Notes: generated from the sequence alone by a model not told the origin. 13,803 nt of DNA from Chitinophagaceae bacterium (GCA_947447815.1 CANFLJ010000013.1:1-13803); one strand, 5' to 3'. Positions 8,684-13,803 are shown, counted from the stretch's first letter. A program made the numbers and translations.

Positions 8684-9226
8684 TTACCAGCTAACTTTAA
8701 ATATTTCATGATCATCTCCTGCATCTCTATCTTCTAATAAATCTATTGTTACAGGGGTGCTATATAATTTTGCTAAACCTTGAATTAATCCTCTTACAAA
8801 TTCCTTTAATCCTATTCTTTTAGAAAAGTAATGTAAATAGAGGCTTCTTTCTTCCTCATGACTCACTTTAAATTCGGGAGGAGTAAGTTTTGGATAAAAT
8901 AGCATTACTCTATTATGAAATGCAGGAAGATTCTTTAAGAACTCTTTTAGGTTATCACCTCCAGCTTCCATTAGGCTACCGTATTTTTCTTTTCCTGTTT
9001 TAAGTACCCAGTATTCCCCAAAAGTTATTAATACATCACTCAATGGAATATTCATTTCTGTGGAAACAGCACCAGCAAGTTTGTAGGTAATATCATCATC
9101 ATAGGGTTCATTACTCATAAAAAAATCTACATCTACACCACTGGTTTCTTTGATTATATTCCATTTTTCAATCCCAAAATTTTCAATCACAAGGCTTTCA
9201 ATGGCTTTATTAACAATGCCGTACAT
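8684..9226 (-). CDS. Stand-alone H-NOX haem nitric-oxide/oxygen-binding sensor protein
   Basis: This 180-residue soluble protein has the usual length of a bacterial single-domain H-NOX. Family signatures are clear: the start MYGIVNKAIESLVIENFG; VLITFGEYWV at 65-74; proximal haem ligand H104 in LPAFHNRV; the PP pair at 116-117; and the haem-propionate-binding YxSxR motif as Y133-F-S135-K-R137. Aligning this stretch by eye with guanylate cyclase beta1 puts F143 where that protein has I145, so the distal tyrosine linked to O2 binding seems absent. That suggests selectivity for NO over O2, by inference. It is the first gene of a three-gene operon; its TAA is two bases from the hybrid kinase start. 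Single-domain H-NOX proteins typically regulate a neighbouring kinase or cyclase in trans. Assignment is firm; ligand preference is predicted. Confidence 0.95.
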   Translation of the reverse strand: MYGIVNKAIESLVIENFGIEKWNIIKETSGVDVDFFMSNEPYDDDITYKLAGAVSTEMNIPLSDVLITFGEYWVLKTGKEKYGSLMEAGGDNLKEFLKNLPAFHNRVMLFYPKLTPPEFKVSHEEERSLYLHYFSKRIGLKEFVRGLIQGLAKLYSTPVTIDLLEDRDAGDDHEIFKVSW

Positions 9227-9247
9227 AGAAATAATTTTTATAAAAAC

Positions 9248-9301
9248 GGGTTAACCCCATATAGAATTGCGTATGCAATATAATATTTTAATTCAAATAT
9301 G
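9248..9301 (-). promoter_or_regulatory. Candidate promoter/operator region of the H-NOX operon
   Basis: Upstream of the H-NOX ATG lie a perfect 10-bp palindrome GGGTTAACCC (9248-9257) and a dyad ATTGC-N4-GCAAT (9266-9279). The best -7 candidate on the minus strand is CATATTTG (9301 to 9294), one mismatch from TAnnTTTG, with no TTG at the expected spacing. Because the preceding gene has its own terminator at 9313-9338, the operon needs a promoter in this stretch. The dyads are seen; their role as operators is inferred. Confidence 0.3.
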
Positions 9302-9312
9302 GTGATAACAAA

Positions 9313-9338
9313 AAAAGGGCTGATAAATCAACCCTTTT
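9313..9338 (-). terminator. Rho-independent terminator after the secreted FN3-like gene
   Basis: The arms AAAAGGGCTGAT and ATCAACCCTTTT pair over 12 positions with one C/A mismatch and a very short loop. On the minus strand the stem runs into a seven-T run, a standard intrinsic terminator. It lies about 150 bases past the stop of the 9489-10379 gene and should separate that transcript from the H-NOX operon. Confidence 0.7.
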
Positions 9339-9389
9339 AAAACTTAAAAAAAACACCTACTAAAACATTAATACTTCAAGTTCATTTAG

Positions 9390-9474
9390 TTTCCATATTG
9401 GATATTAGATATGGAAAATTGGATAATTGCTTTTCATGATGGATATTGAACTTTATAGTATGATATTGGATATT
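9390..9474. repeat. Degenerate TGGATA repeat cluster with a hairpin
   Basis: TGGATA occurs four times (9399, 9420, 9440, 9467), with spacings of 21, 20 and 27 bp. The 12-mer ATATTGGATATT occurs exactly twice (9395-9406 and 9463-9474). TTTCCATAT (9390-9398) and ATATGGAAA (9409-9417) form a perfect 9-bp stem. The cluster lies in the 3' untranslated region of the FN3-like gene and looks like a decayed tandem repeat. No function can be read from it. Confidence 0.55.
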
Positions 9475-9488
9475 TAAAAACTTAATTC

Positions 9489-10379
9489 TTAGTTATTACT
9501 TGCTATATTATAGTCAATTTTCTTTCTGTTTAAAACTAGGTATTGATTTTTAATCCCTTCGTTATTAAACATTGTTGCAATGGTTATAGCGTATGTTATA
9601 TTTTCATCAGTTTGTGTATGGTCATTAAATGTGTAACCATTATTCAAATTATCAAATTCGGTAACTGGTTTATTATTGATTTTAACCCAGTTTGTACCTT
9701 CTTTTTTATAGATATTAAATCCTTTTGCATGTATCTTATTGATCGTATTTAGCGGCAAACTCCACAAAAGCTTAACCCCTGTTTCAGTATACGTAGAATT
9801 TACATTTATACTCTGCTCAAGGTGTATATTGTCTTTTGAATTCCAGGTAAACAAAGCAACAGGTGATTTTTCTTCTCCATTCAATCTTACTGGAAATAAA
9901 CCATATTGTTCTTTATCTTCAATATTGTTTCTATCTATTAAACCAAATCCACTTATTAAGGCAAGATCAAAGTCGGATCCAAATGAACGTGATAAAATCT
10001 TTAATGTATCATTGTTTTTAAGTAAAGATTGTATAAACGATTTATTATCCATGCTTTTCAAAACTCCCTGTTCTAATAATGACTTTAATTTAGATTTAAG
10101 TCTTATTAATTCTTCCGTTGAGTTTTCTACTATTTGTAGATTTTTGTTCTGATAAACTTCAGGAACAATAGGCTCATTATTAATAGATATCCATTGACCA
10201 TCCTTATTTTTCTTTTTGATATTGAATCCAACGAGATTTTTATCCCATTTTTTTACAAACCACATCAACTTTATTGTTTTGCCATCCTGACATTCTCCAA
10301 TCAGCTTAGCCTCTATAGTATTGGCTTTTAGTATTGGTGAAATCATTACAAGCATTACTAATAAAATTAAATTCTTCAT
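9489..10379 (-). CDS. Secreted protein with two fibronectin-III-like repeats, function unknown
   Basis: This 296-residue protein has a cleavable-type signal peptide (MKNLILLVMLVMISPILKA, about 1-19), so it should reach the periplasm or beyond. Two related beta segments are visible: about 33-72 (IKLMWF, VGFNIKKKNKDGQWISINNEPI) and about 201-240 (VKLLWSL, KGFNIYKKEGTNWVKINNKPV). This WxxP-then-GFxIYKK layout resembles fibronectin type III domains of Bacteroidota surface proteins. Between them (85-150) is a mainly helical, charged insert. There is no lipobox cysteine, no catalytic motif and no type IX sorting domain at the C-terminus. The gene is monocistronic, with a leader containing a dyad, a candidate promoter flanked by a LytTR-like direct repeat, and a terminator. 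It may be an output of the adjacent H-NOX/LytTR system. A biochemical function cannot be assigned. Confidence 0.75.
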   Translation of the reverse strand: MKNLILLVMLVMISPILKANTIEAKLIGECQDGKTIKLMWFVKKWDKNLVGFNIKKKNKDGQWISINNEPIVPEVYQNKNLQIVENSTEELIRLKSKLKSLLEQGVLKSMDNKSFIQSLLKNNDTLKILSRSFGSDFDLALISGFGLIDRNNIEDKEQYGLFPVRLNGEEKSPVALFTWNSKDNIHLEQSINVNSTYTETGVKLLWSLPLNTINKIHAKGFNIYKKEGTNWVKINNKPVTEFDNLNNGYTFNDHTQTDENITYAITIATMFNNEGIKNQYLVLNRKKIDYNIASNN

Positions 10380-10383
10380 AGAT

Positions 10384-10400
10384 ATTGGTTTTAAACCAAT
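10384..10400 (-). promoter_or_regulatory. 17-bp dyad in the leader of the FN3-like gene
   Basis: ATTGGTTTTAAACCAAT has 8-bp arms around one central base. It ends four bases upstream of the ATG, where it could form a hairpin over the translation start or serve as a protein-binding site. Role inferred from position only. Confidence 0.3.
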
Positions 10401-10439
10401 CGGTTTTTGCTAACTACTCAGCTATTCCGATTGAGGATG

Positions 10440-10468
10440 CAAATGTGTAACGTTTACACTCGTTTAAA
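10440..10468 (-). promoter_or_regulatory. Candidate promoter of the FN3-like gene overlapping a 15-bp dyad
   Basis: On the minus strand TTT (10468-10466) is followed after 18 bp by CACATTTG (10447-10440). Each element is one mismatch from TTG-N17/18-TAnnTTTG. Transcription would start near 10433, giving a leader of about 54 bases. The dyad GTGTAACGTTTACAC (10445-10459, 6-bp arms, 3-bp centre) sits in the spacer and over the -7 box, a classic operator position. Confidence 0.35.
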
Positions 10469-10474
10469 TATCAC

Positions 10475-10508
10475 TTTTCGGTGAATGAATAGTTTTTTCC
10501 GGCGAATG
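10475..10508 (-). promoter_or_regulatory. Direct repeat with 21-bp spacing, candidate LytTR binding site
   Basis: TTTTCGGTGAATG (10475-10487) and TTTCCGGCGAATG (10496-10508) are identical at 11 of 13 positions and exactly 21 bp apart. LytTR regulators are known to bind two direct repeats of about 9 bp separated by about 12 bp, that is, a 21-bp period. The proximal copy lies seven bases upstream of the candidate -33 element of the FN3-like gene, where an activator would sit. The site match is geometric; sequence specificity of this LytTR protein is unknown. Confidence 0.4.
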
Positions 10509-10614
10509 GTTTAAAATACTTGACTACTATATGATACCATGTATTTAAAATAATAGCTATAAAATATTAAAATTATATAGTTTACCTATTATTAGGAAAG
10601 AATTTTCAATACAA

Positions 10615-10622
10615 TACTTTTG
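10615..10622 (+). promoter_or_regulatory. -7 box (TACTTTTG) of the nucleoid-associated protein gene
   Basis: TACTTTTG matches TAnnTTTG exactly and would start transcription near 10628, about 36 bases before the ATG at 10664. An 8-bp inverted repeat, CAATACTT (10613-10620) with AAGTATTG (10639-10646), overlaps the box and the predicted start. No TTG occurs at ideal spacing. Confidence 0.35.
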
Positions 10623-10663
10623 CTTTTTTTGATTTTACAAGTATTGGTATTAAATAACAGTAT

Positions 10664-11689
10664 ATGATTGATTATTCTCAGGCAAGAATAGAAAAGATAA
10701 TATATAATAGAATAAATGGTAATAGCGTATCGGATATATTGAGTGATAAACAATATTCCTATGATGGTGAAGAAGCCGAAGATCTTAAAAAAATCTTTCT
10801 AAAACCGTTTGCTAACCATTTTGAGACAAACGAGTTTAAGCATGCCATCTCTATTGATTTAAATCCTTTGTATACAATTGCGGAATCAATATTTAAAGGC
10901 AAAGAATTTGTCGAGAATGCCCTTCACGTACACCAGCATTTAAAGTCGGTTTCAAAACATCCTAATATAAAAGATGGCGATTTGTTTGTAGTTCATTATG
11001 ATAACGTAAGATGGAATAACGAATATCAGGAAGCAATAGGGATTTATAAAATTGAAAATAAAGATCGTTTTTTAGAAACTACATATAACGATAATGGAGA
11101 AGCTGAATTTATTCTTAAAAAAGGAATTGGTGCTAAGAAGCTGGATAAGGCCTGCCTGATAATTAATACTGAAAAGCCATATACTGTATTTATAATAGAT
11201 AATGTAAGCACCGAAACGGATTACTGGAGGAACGATTTTATAGGTGCACAAAAGAAGAAAGATTTTATTAATGACACCAATCAGTTTCTTACCCTTACCA
11301 AATCTTTTGTTACAGAACAAATGCCCAATGAATTTAATGTTTCTAAAACCGAACAGATTGATTTATTAAATAGATCGATGGACTATTTTAAATCGCAGGA
11401 TGAATTTAATATGGAAGAGTTTAGTAGAGATGTAATTCATCATCCCGAAGTGATAGATGCTTTTAATGGATATAAGAAAAAATTTGAGCAGGAAAAAGAC
11501 GTAGATATTGCAGAGTCATTCGAGATATCTGCTCCGGCTGTCAAGAAGCAGGCAAGAGTATTTAAGAGCGTATTAAAGCTTGATAAAAACTTTCATATTT
11601 ATATTCATGGCGATAGACAATTGATAGAACAAGGGATAGAATCTGATGGAAGAAAATATTATAAAATATACTTTAATCAGGAACTGTAA
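10664..11689 (+). CDS. Nucleoid-associated protein, NdpA/YejK (NA37) family
   Basis: This 341-residue cytosolic protein is near the usual length of the YejK/NA37 family (about 335). The N-terminus has an amphipathic opening (YSQARIEKIIYNRINGNS), then a conserved mid-region with DGDLFVVHYDNVRW, EAIGIYKIENKDRFLE and AEFILKKGIGAKKLDKACLIIN. It then has FWRNDF-like YWRNDFIGA, and ends in the family-typical HIYIHGDRQLIEQGIESDGR with YKIYFNQEL. Members associate with the nucleoid in gammaproteobacteria; the molecular role is poorly defined, and in Bacteroidota it is known only by homology. No membrane segments or enzymatic motifs are visible. The gene stands alone, divergent from the secreted FN3-like gene, with its own -7 box upstream and a candidate AT-rich terminator downstream. 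A phage-defence or housekeeping role cannot be told from sequence. Confidence 0.85.
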   Translation: MIDYSQARIEKIIYNRINGNSVSDILSDKQYSYDGEEAEDLKKIFLKPFANHFETNEFKHAISIDLNPLYTIAESIFKGKEFVENALHVHQHLKSVSKHPNIKDGDLFVVHYDNVRWNNEYQEAIGIYKIENKDRFLETTYNDNGEAEFILKKGIGAKKLDKACLIINTEKPYTVFIIDNVSTETDYWRNDFIGAQKKKDFINDTNQFLTLTKSFVTEQMPNEFNVSKTEQIDLLNRSMDYFKSQDEFNMEEFSRDVIHHPEVIDAFNGYKKKFEQEKDVDIAESFEISAPAVKKQARVFKSVLKLDKNFHIYIHGDRQLIEQGIESDGRKYYKIYFNQEL

Positions 11690-11692
11690 GTA

Positions 11693-11737
11693 GTTTAAAA
11701 GGTTTAAGAAGTTTAAAAAGTTTAATGGGTTAAAACA
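11693..11737. repeat. Five 9-bp tandem repeats (GTTTAAAAG type)
   Basis: Starting three bases after the upstream stop codon, the units read GTTTAAAAG, GTTTAAGAA, GTTTAAAAA, GTTTAATGG and GTTAAAACA. They are in exact 9-bp register, with the first five or six bases most conserved. The array is in the 3' untranslated region of the nucleoid-protein gene. It has the look of a slippage-prone minisatellite. Confidence 0.7.
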
Positions 11738-11831
11738 AGATGGTTTCAAGGTCTGTTTTTTACTTTTTATTTCGAAAGAGCTACAAGGGTAATACAAATT
11801 TTGTACATTAAAAAGAGAAATAAATATATTC

Positions 11832-11867
11832 AACAATAAACATTGTATACTTCGTTTATTGTTTTTT
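11832..11867 (+). terminator. AT-rich hairpin with T tail after the nucleoid-protein gene
   Basis: AACAATAAAC (11832-11841) and GTTTATTGTT (11854-11863) form a perfect 10-bp stem with a 12-base loop, followed directly by a T run (11862-11867). This has the shape of an intrinsic terminator, though the stem has few GC pairs. It lies about 145 bases past the stop and immediately before the promoter of the next gene. Confidence 0.5.
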
Positions 11868-11874
11868 CTATAAT

Positions 11875-11882
11875 TACTTTTG
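11875..11882 (+). promoter_or_regulatory. -7 box (TACTTTTG) of the glycosyltransferase-like gene
   Basis: The box is the same octamer as at 10615-10622 and matches TAnnTTTG exactly. The ATG at 11887 is four bases later, so the mRNA would be leaderless. The upstream -33 element is not clear. Confidence 0.45.
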
Positions 11883-11886
11883 TGCA

Positions 11887-12984
11887 ATGCGTACCGTAAT
11901 AAATTTATTCAACGTAATTGATCACAACGAGGTTACTCCTTTTACATTATTTGTACATTCTATTATTCATTCCTTAGCCTTAAAACATCCGGAGGATGAA
12001 TATATTATATTGAATAGCACCAATAAAATGATCAACCATTATTTGCCTAATGTGAAAAGTCATTTGATAGAACCTCCTAAAAGAAATCCTTTAGTAGCCT
12101 ATCGTTATCAAAGGTTTGTATTGCCTGGCTTAGTTAGAAAAATGAATGCCGATTTGTTGATAGAAGCTAATGGTGTTTGTTTCCGTACTAAACATGTACC
12201 GCAAATAATATTGCTGGACGAAAAACAATCGTATAAATCCAGAAGATTGCTGGATAAAGTACTATTTCCCATCTCCCTGAAGTATGCTAAAAGTGTAGTT
12301 TCTTTTACCCAAACCACCAATAGTGGATGGACAAAGATGTACCCTGGATATGCCAACAAATCATTACTGTTACAGTATGCTGCCAGCAACCATTTTTATG
12401 AACATACTCCAGAAGAAATATTGAAAGTAAAAGATGGCTATACCGATACAAGGCCTTTTTTTACCTGGTATTGCGATGAAACAAATGTTGCTCTTTGGGA
12501 AGAAGTAATAAAGGCGTTTAGCTTATTTAAAAAATGGCAGCAAAGCCACATGAAACTGGTAATTGTAAGTTATGTAAATACCCATGCTATTGAACTAAAA
12601 CTAAAAAATTATAAGCACCGTGATGAAGTAGTAATAGTTAATAACCCTGATGAACCAATCAGTTCTAAAATAATAGCAGCTTCTTATGCTATGCTTTATC
12701 CTGCAAAATTAAAAGAAATGCCGCTGCCTGTTTTGCAATCAATTAAATGTAATACACCTGTTATCGTCAGTAAATCTGTTGCAGATATTGCTAATGATGA
12801 ACAGGCATTTTACTGGACAGAAGAACCAGAACATCAATCATTATCCAAGCAAATGATTCTATGTTATAAGAATGAAGAATATAGAAGAGAAAAAATAGAA
12901 TCTTCCAACAAAATAGGACAACAATACTCTTATGAAAAGTTATTAGAAGAGTTTGATGGATTAATGAGGCACAAAAAGGGTTGA
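11887..12984 (+). CDS. Divergent GT-B (GT4-like) glycosyltransferase family protein
   Basis: This 365-residue cytosolic protein has the two-Rossmann layout of GT-B enzymes. The N-terminal half (1-170) carries a helix with FTLFVHSIIHSLALKHPEDEYII, a hydrophobic strand DLLIEANG and SVVSFTQTTNSGW, as in group 1 transferases. The C-terminal half (185-360) has FFTWYCDETNVALWEEVIKAF, KLVIVSY, DEVVIVNNPDEP and the donor-site region YAMLYPAKLKEMPLPVLQSIKCNTPVIVS. In active GT4 enzymes this region carries E-x7-E; here the aligned positions are K276 and Q284, so the motif is degenerate. It may use a different donor-site residue or be a non-catalytic relative. No partner sugar-pathway gene is adjacent. 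A predicted leaderless promoter precedes it. Fold is likely; activity and substrate are unknown. Confidence 0.7.
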   Translation: MRTVINLFNVIDHNEVTPFTLFVHSIIHSLALKHPEDEYIILNSTNKMINHYLPNVKSHLIEPPKRNPLVAYRYQRFVLPGLVRKMNADLLIEANGVCFRTKHVPQIILLDEKQSYKSRRLLDKVLFPISLKYAKSVVSFTQTTNSGWTKMYPGYANKSLLLQYAASNHFYEHTPEEILKVKDGYTDTRPFFTWYCDETNVALWEEVIKAFSLFKKWQQSHMKLVIVSYVNTHAIELKLKNYKHRDEVVIVNNPDEPISSKIIAASYAMLYPAKLKEMPLPVLQSIKCNTPVIVSKSVADIANDEQAFYWTEEPEHQSLSKQMILCYKNEEYRREKIESSNKIGQQYSYEKLLEEFDGLMRHKKG

Positions 12985-13068
12985 TTAGATAGATTCAATT
13001 ACTTTCCAATACAATAAAGTTTTGTTCATACTCAGGAATAGATTAATCTCATATAAGAATAAAGTAGT

Positions 13069-13099
13069 CTTACATAGGAATTGAATTTTCCTATGTAAG
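13069..13099. repeat. Perfect 12-bp inverted repeat within the 21-bp array
   Basis: CTTACATAGGAA (13069-13080) and TTCCTATGTAAG (13088-13099) are exact reverse complements with a 7-base loop. The hairpin spans the unit boundaries of the 21-bp array. It could act as a weak terminator for the upstream gene, but there is no proper T tail. Confidence 0.65.
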
Positions 13100-13111
13100 A
13101 ATTTATTATTT

Positions 13112-13182
13112 CTAAATAGGAATATAACTTTCTTGGGTAAGAAAATATAATTATTAGGTACTTTAATTTTATTCCTATTTAG
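13112..13182. repeat. Perfect 12-bp inverted repeat enclosing a small hairpin
   Basis: CTAAATAGGAAT (13112-13123) and ATTCCTATTTAG (13171-13182) are exact reverse complements 47 bases apart. Inside them TTTCTT-GGGT-AAGAAA (13129-13144) forms a second stem. The whole could fold as a branched structure in RNA or DNA. Confidence 0.6.
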
Positions 13183-13261
13183 GAAAAGAAAAGTATTACC
13201 CAATACCATTTATTTCTTACCTACCTTTAAGGAATTCTCCATCAAATTTAAACGCCATATC

Positions 13262-13803
13262 ATGTCTAGAAAAGTAGTAGTGAAAATTACCTGGTCTATT
13301 AAGAAACCTTTAGAAATGGCTGCATTTGCTATAGGAACTGTTGTGGCAATGAGTGATAATAAGTACTTTCTTACACCCGACATTGATATGATAACGATGT
13401 CTGATTCTTCAAATAGAGTTCAATTTGCTTTTGGTAATAAGAAAAATGGAGCTATTGCAAAGGATGAATTGAATACTGCTATTAAAACATTGAATACTCA
13501 TTTGCACGATCAGGCAGAATACGTGAACGATATTGCAAATGGCAATGCTACCATTACGCATAGTGCAGGTTTTATGTCTACCAGCGATATAAGAGGACTT
13601 GGTATTAAACCCAATGCTGTAGAACTTGTAAAACTAAAAGCAACTAGTAATGGCGGAATGAAAGCACAGGTAGCAAAAGTAGATGGTGCTACTAATTATT
13701 GTTTTTTACTGGTTACCAATGGAGTGTTTGATATCACGGTTGTAAATGGAGAAATATTTATACCATCCGGCACCACCGTTCGTATAATTAATACTACTAA
13801 AAG
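13262..13803 (+). CDS. Hypothetical Bacteroidota protein with FN3-like C-terminal part, 3' end outside window
   Basis: An open frame starts at ATG 13262 and runs off the window with no stop (180 residues seen). The N-terminus MSRKVVVKITWSIKKPLE is basic and hydrophobic but not a signal peptide, and no membrane helix follows. Residues about 70-95 (ELNTAIKTLNTHLHDQAEYVNDIANGN) look helical. The segment near 95-120 is THSAGFMSTSDIRGLG, and from about 130 a beta-rich stretch (MKAQVAKVDGATNYCFLLVTN) resembles a fibronectin-III strand pattern. The layout recalls small Bacteroidota proteins of unknown function that precede an FN3 domain with an HSAG-type segment. No catalytic motif is visible. It is preceded by the 21-bp repeat array and no clear TAnnTTTG box. 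Coding status is well supported by the long open frame and codon use. Confidence 0.75.
   Translation, partial: MSRKVVVKITWSIKKPLEMAAFAIGTVVAMSDNKYFLTPDIDMITMSDSSNRVQFAFGNKKNGAIAKDELNTAIKTLNTHLHDQAEYVNDIANGNATITHSAGFMSTSDIRGLGIKPNAVELVKLKATSNGGMKAQVAKVDGATNYCFLLVTNGVFDITVVNGEIFIPSGTTVRIINTTK

Larger units (their letters stand above)
13034..13222. repeat. Nine-unit degenerate tandem array, 21-bp period
   Basis: Units begin at 13034, 13055, 13076, 13097, 13118, 13139, 13160, 13181 and 13202. Six of nine start with ARGAAT or AAGAAA/AGGAAA. They begin alternately AGG and AAG through the first six units, and most units end in a TCT/TCC-rich half followed by T. Each unit has weak internal dyad symmetry (ARGAA...TTYYT), so neighbouring units pair into hairpins. 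Units at 13160 and 13202 are the most decayed. Period 21 is two helical turns, so all units face one side of the DNA. The array fills the gap between the glycosyltransferase-like gene and the gene at 13262. An antisense open frame with a leucine every seven codons here is a by-product, because 21 is divisible by three. Confidence 0.75.

Noticed and set aside
9739..10152. 137-codon plus-strand open frame opposite the FN3-like gene
   Set aside because: The minus-strand frame has a signal peptide, internal repeats, promoter and terminator; this one has none.
12985..13209. 74-codon minus-strand frame with a leucine every seven codons
   Set aside because: The pattern follows from the 21-bp DNA repeat, which keeps any frame in register; no start signal or homology is visible.
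13034..13222. 21-bp array as a CRISPR
   Set aside because: Units are contiguous with no spacers of regular length between conserved repeats, and no cas gene is present.
13034..13222. 21-bp array as plasmid or phage replication iterons
   Set aside because: No replication-initiator gene is nearby, and the surrounding genes look chromosomal.
13034..13222. 21-bp array as a set of LytTR sites for the regulator at 4831-5526
   Set aside because: The period fits, but the ARGAAT units do not resemble the CGGYGAATG direct repeat at 10475-10508, so only the spacing is shared.

Overview
The window looks like chromosome from a low-GC member of the Bacteroidota, most like a Chitinophagaceae-type genome. 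The grounds are Bacteroidota-style -7 promoter boxes (TAnnTTTG) placed almost on top of start codons, few visible Shine-Dalgarno sequences, and the protein families present. This placement is by inspection only; no 16S or database comparison was possible.

Layout. Positions 1-2904 (+ strand) hold the 3' part of a TolC-type outer-membrane efflux gene, a NhaA Na+/H+ antiporter and a protein-L-isoaspartate O-methyltransferase. The last converges on a minus-strand ABC-F ATPase of Uup type (2909-4777). Positions 4831-9226 (- strand) are a tight three-gene operon, transcribed right to left. It encodes a stand-alone H-NOX haem protein, a 1047-residue hybrid histidine kinase with an N-terminal HNOBA domain, three PAS domains, a kinase core, REC and Hpt, and then a LytTR response regulator. 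Positions 9489-10379 (- strand) encode a small secreted protein with two fibronectin-III-like repeats and its own terminator. Positions 10664-12984 (+ strand) hold a NdpA/YejK-family nucleoid-associated protein and a divergent GT-B glycosyltransferase-like protein. The right edge has a 21-bp-periodic degenerate tandem array followed by the start of a hypothetical Bacteroidota protein that runs out of the window.

The most interesting part is the H-NOX operon. The sensor (H-NOX), the domain that partners it in eukaryotic soluble guanylate cyclase (HNOBA plus coiled coil, here fused to a kinase), and every His and Asp of a four-step phosphorelay (kinase H562, REC D850, Hpt H990, LytTR D57) are present in one transcription unit. 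This predicts a nitric-oxide-responsive system whose output is LytTR-controlled transcription. About 1.2 kb upstream, the promoter of the secreted FN3-like gene carries an 11/13 direct repeat with exact 21-bp spacing. That is LytTR-site geometry, next to a candidate -33 box, so this gene is a candidate target.

Intergenic DNA is rich in small repeats: a 21-bp array (13034-13222), a 9-bp array (11693-11737), TGGATA repeats (9390-9474) and several dyads. No tRNA, rRNA, CRISPR, IS element or transposase was seen.
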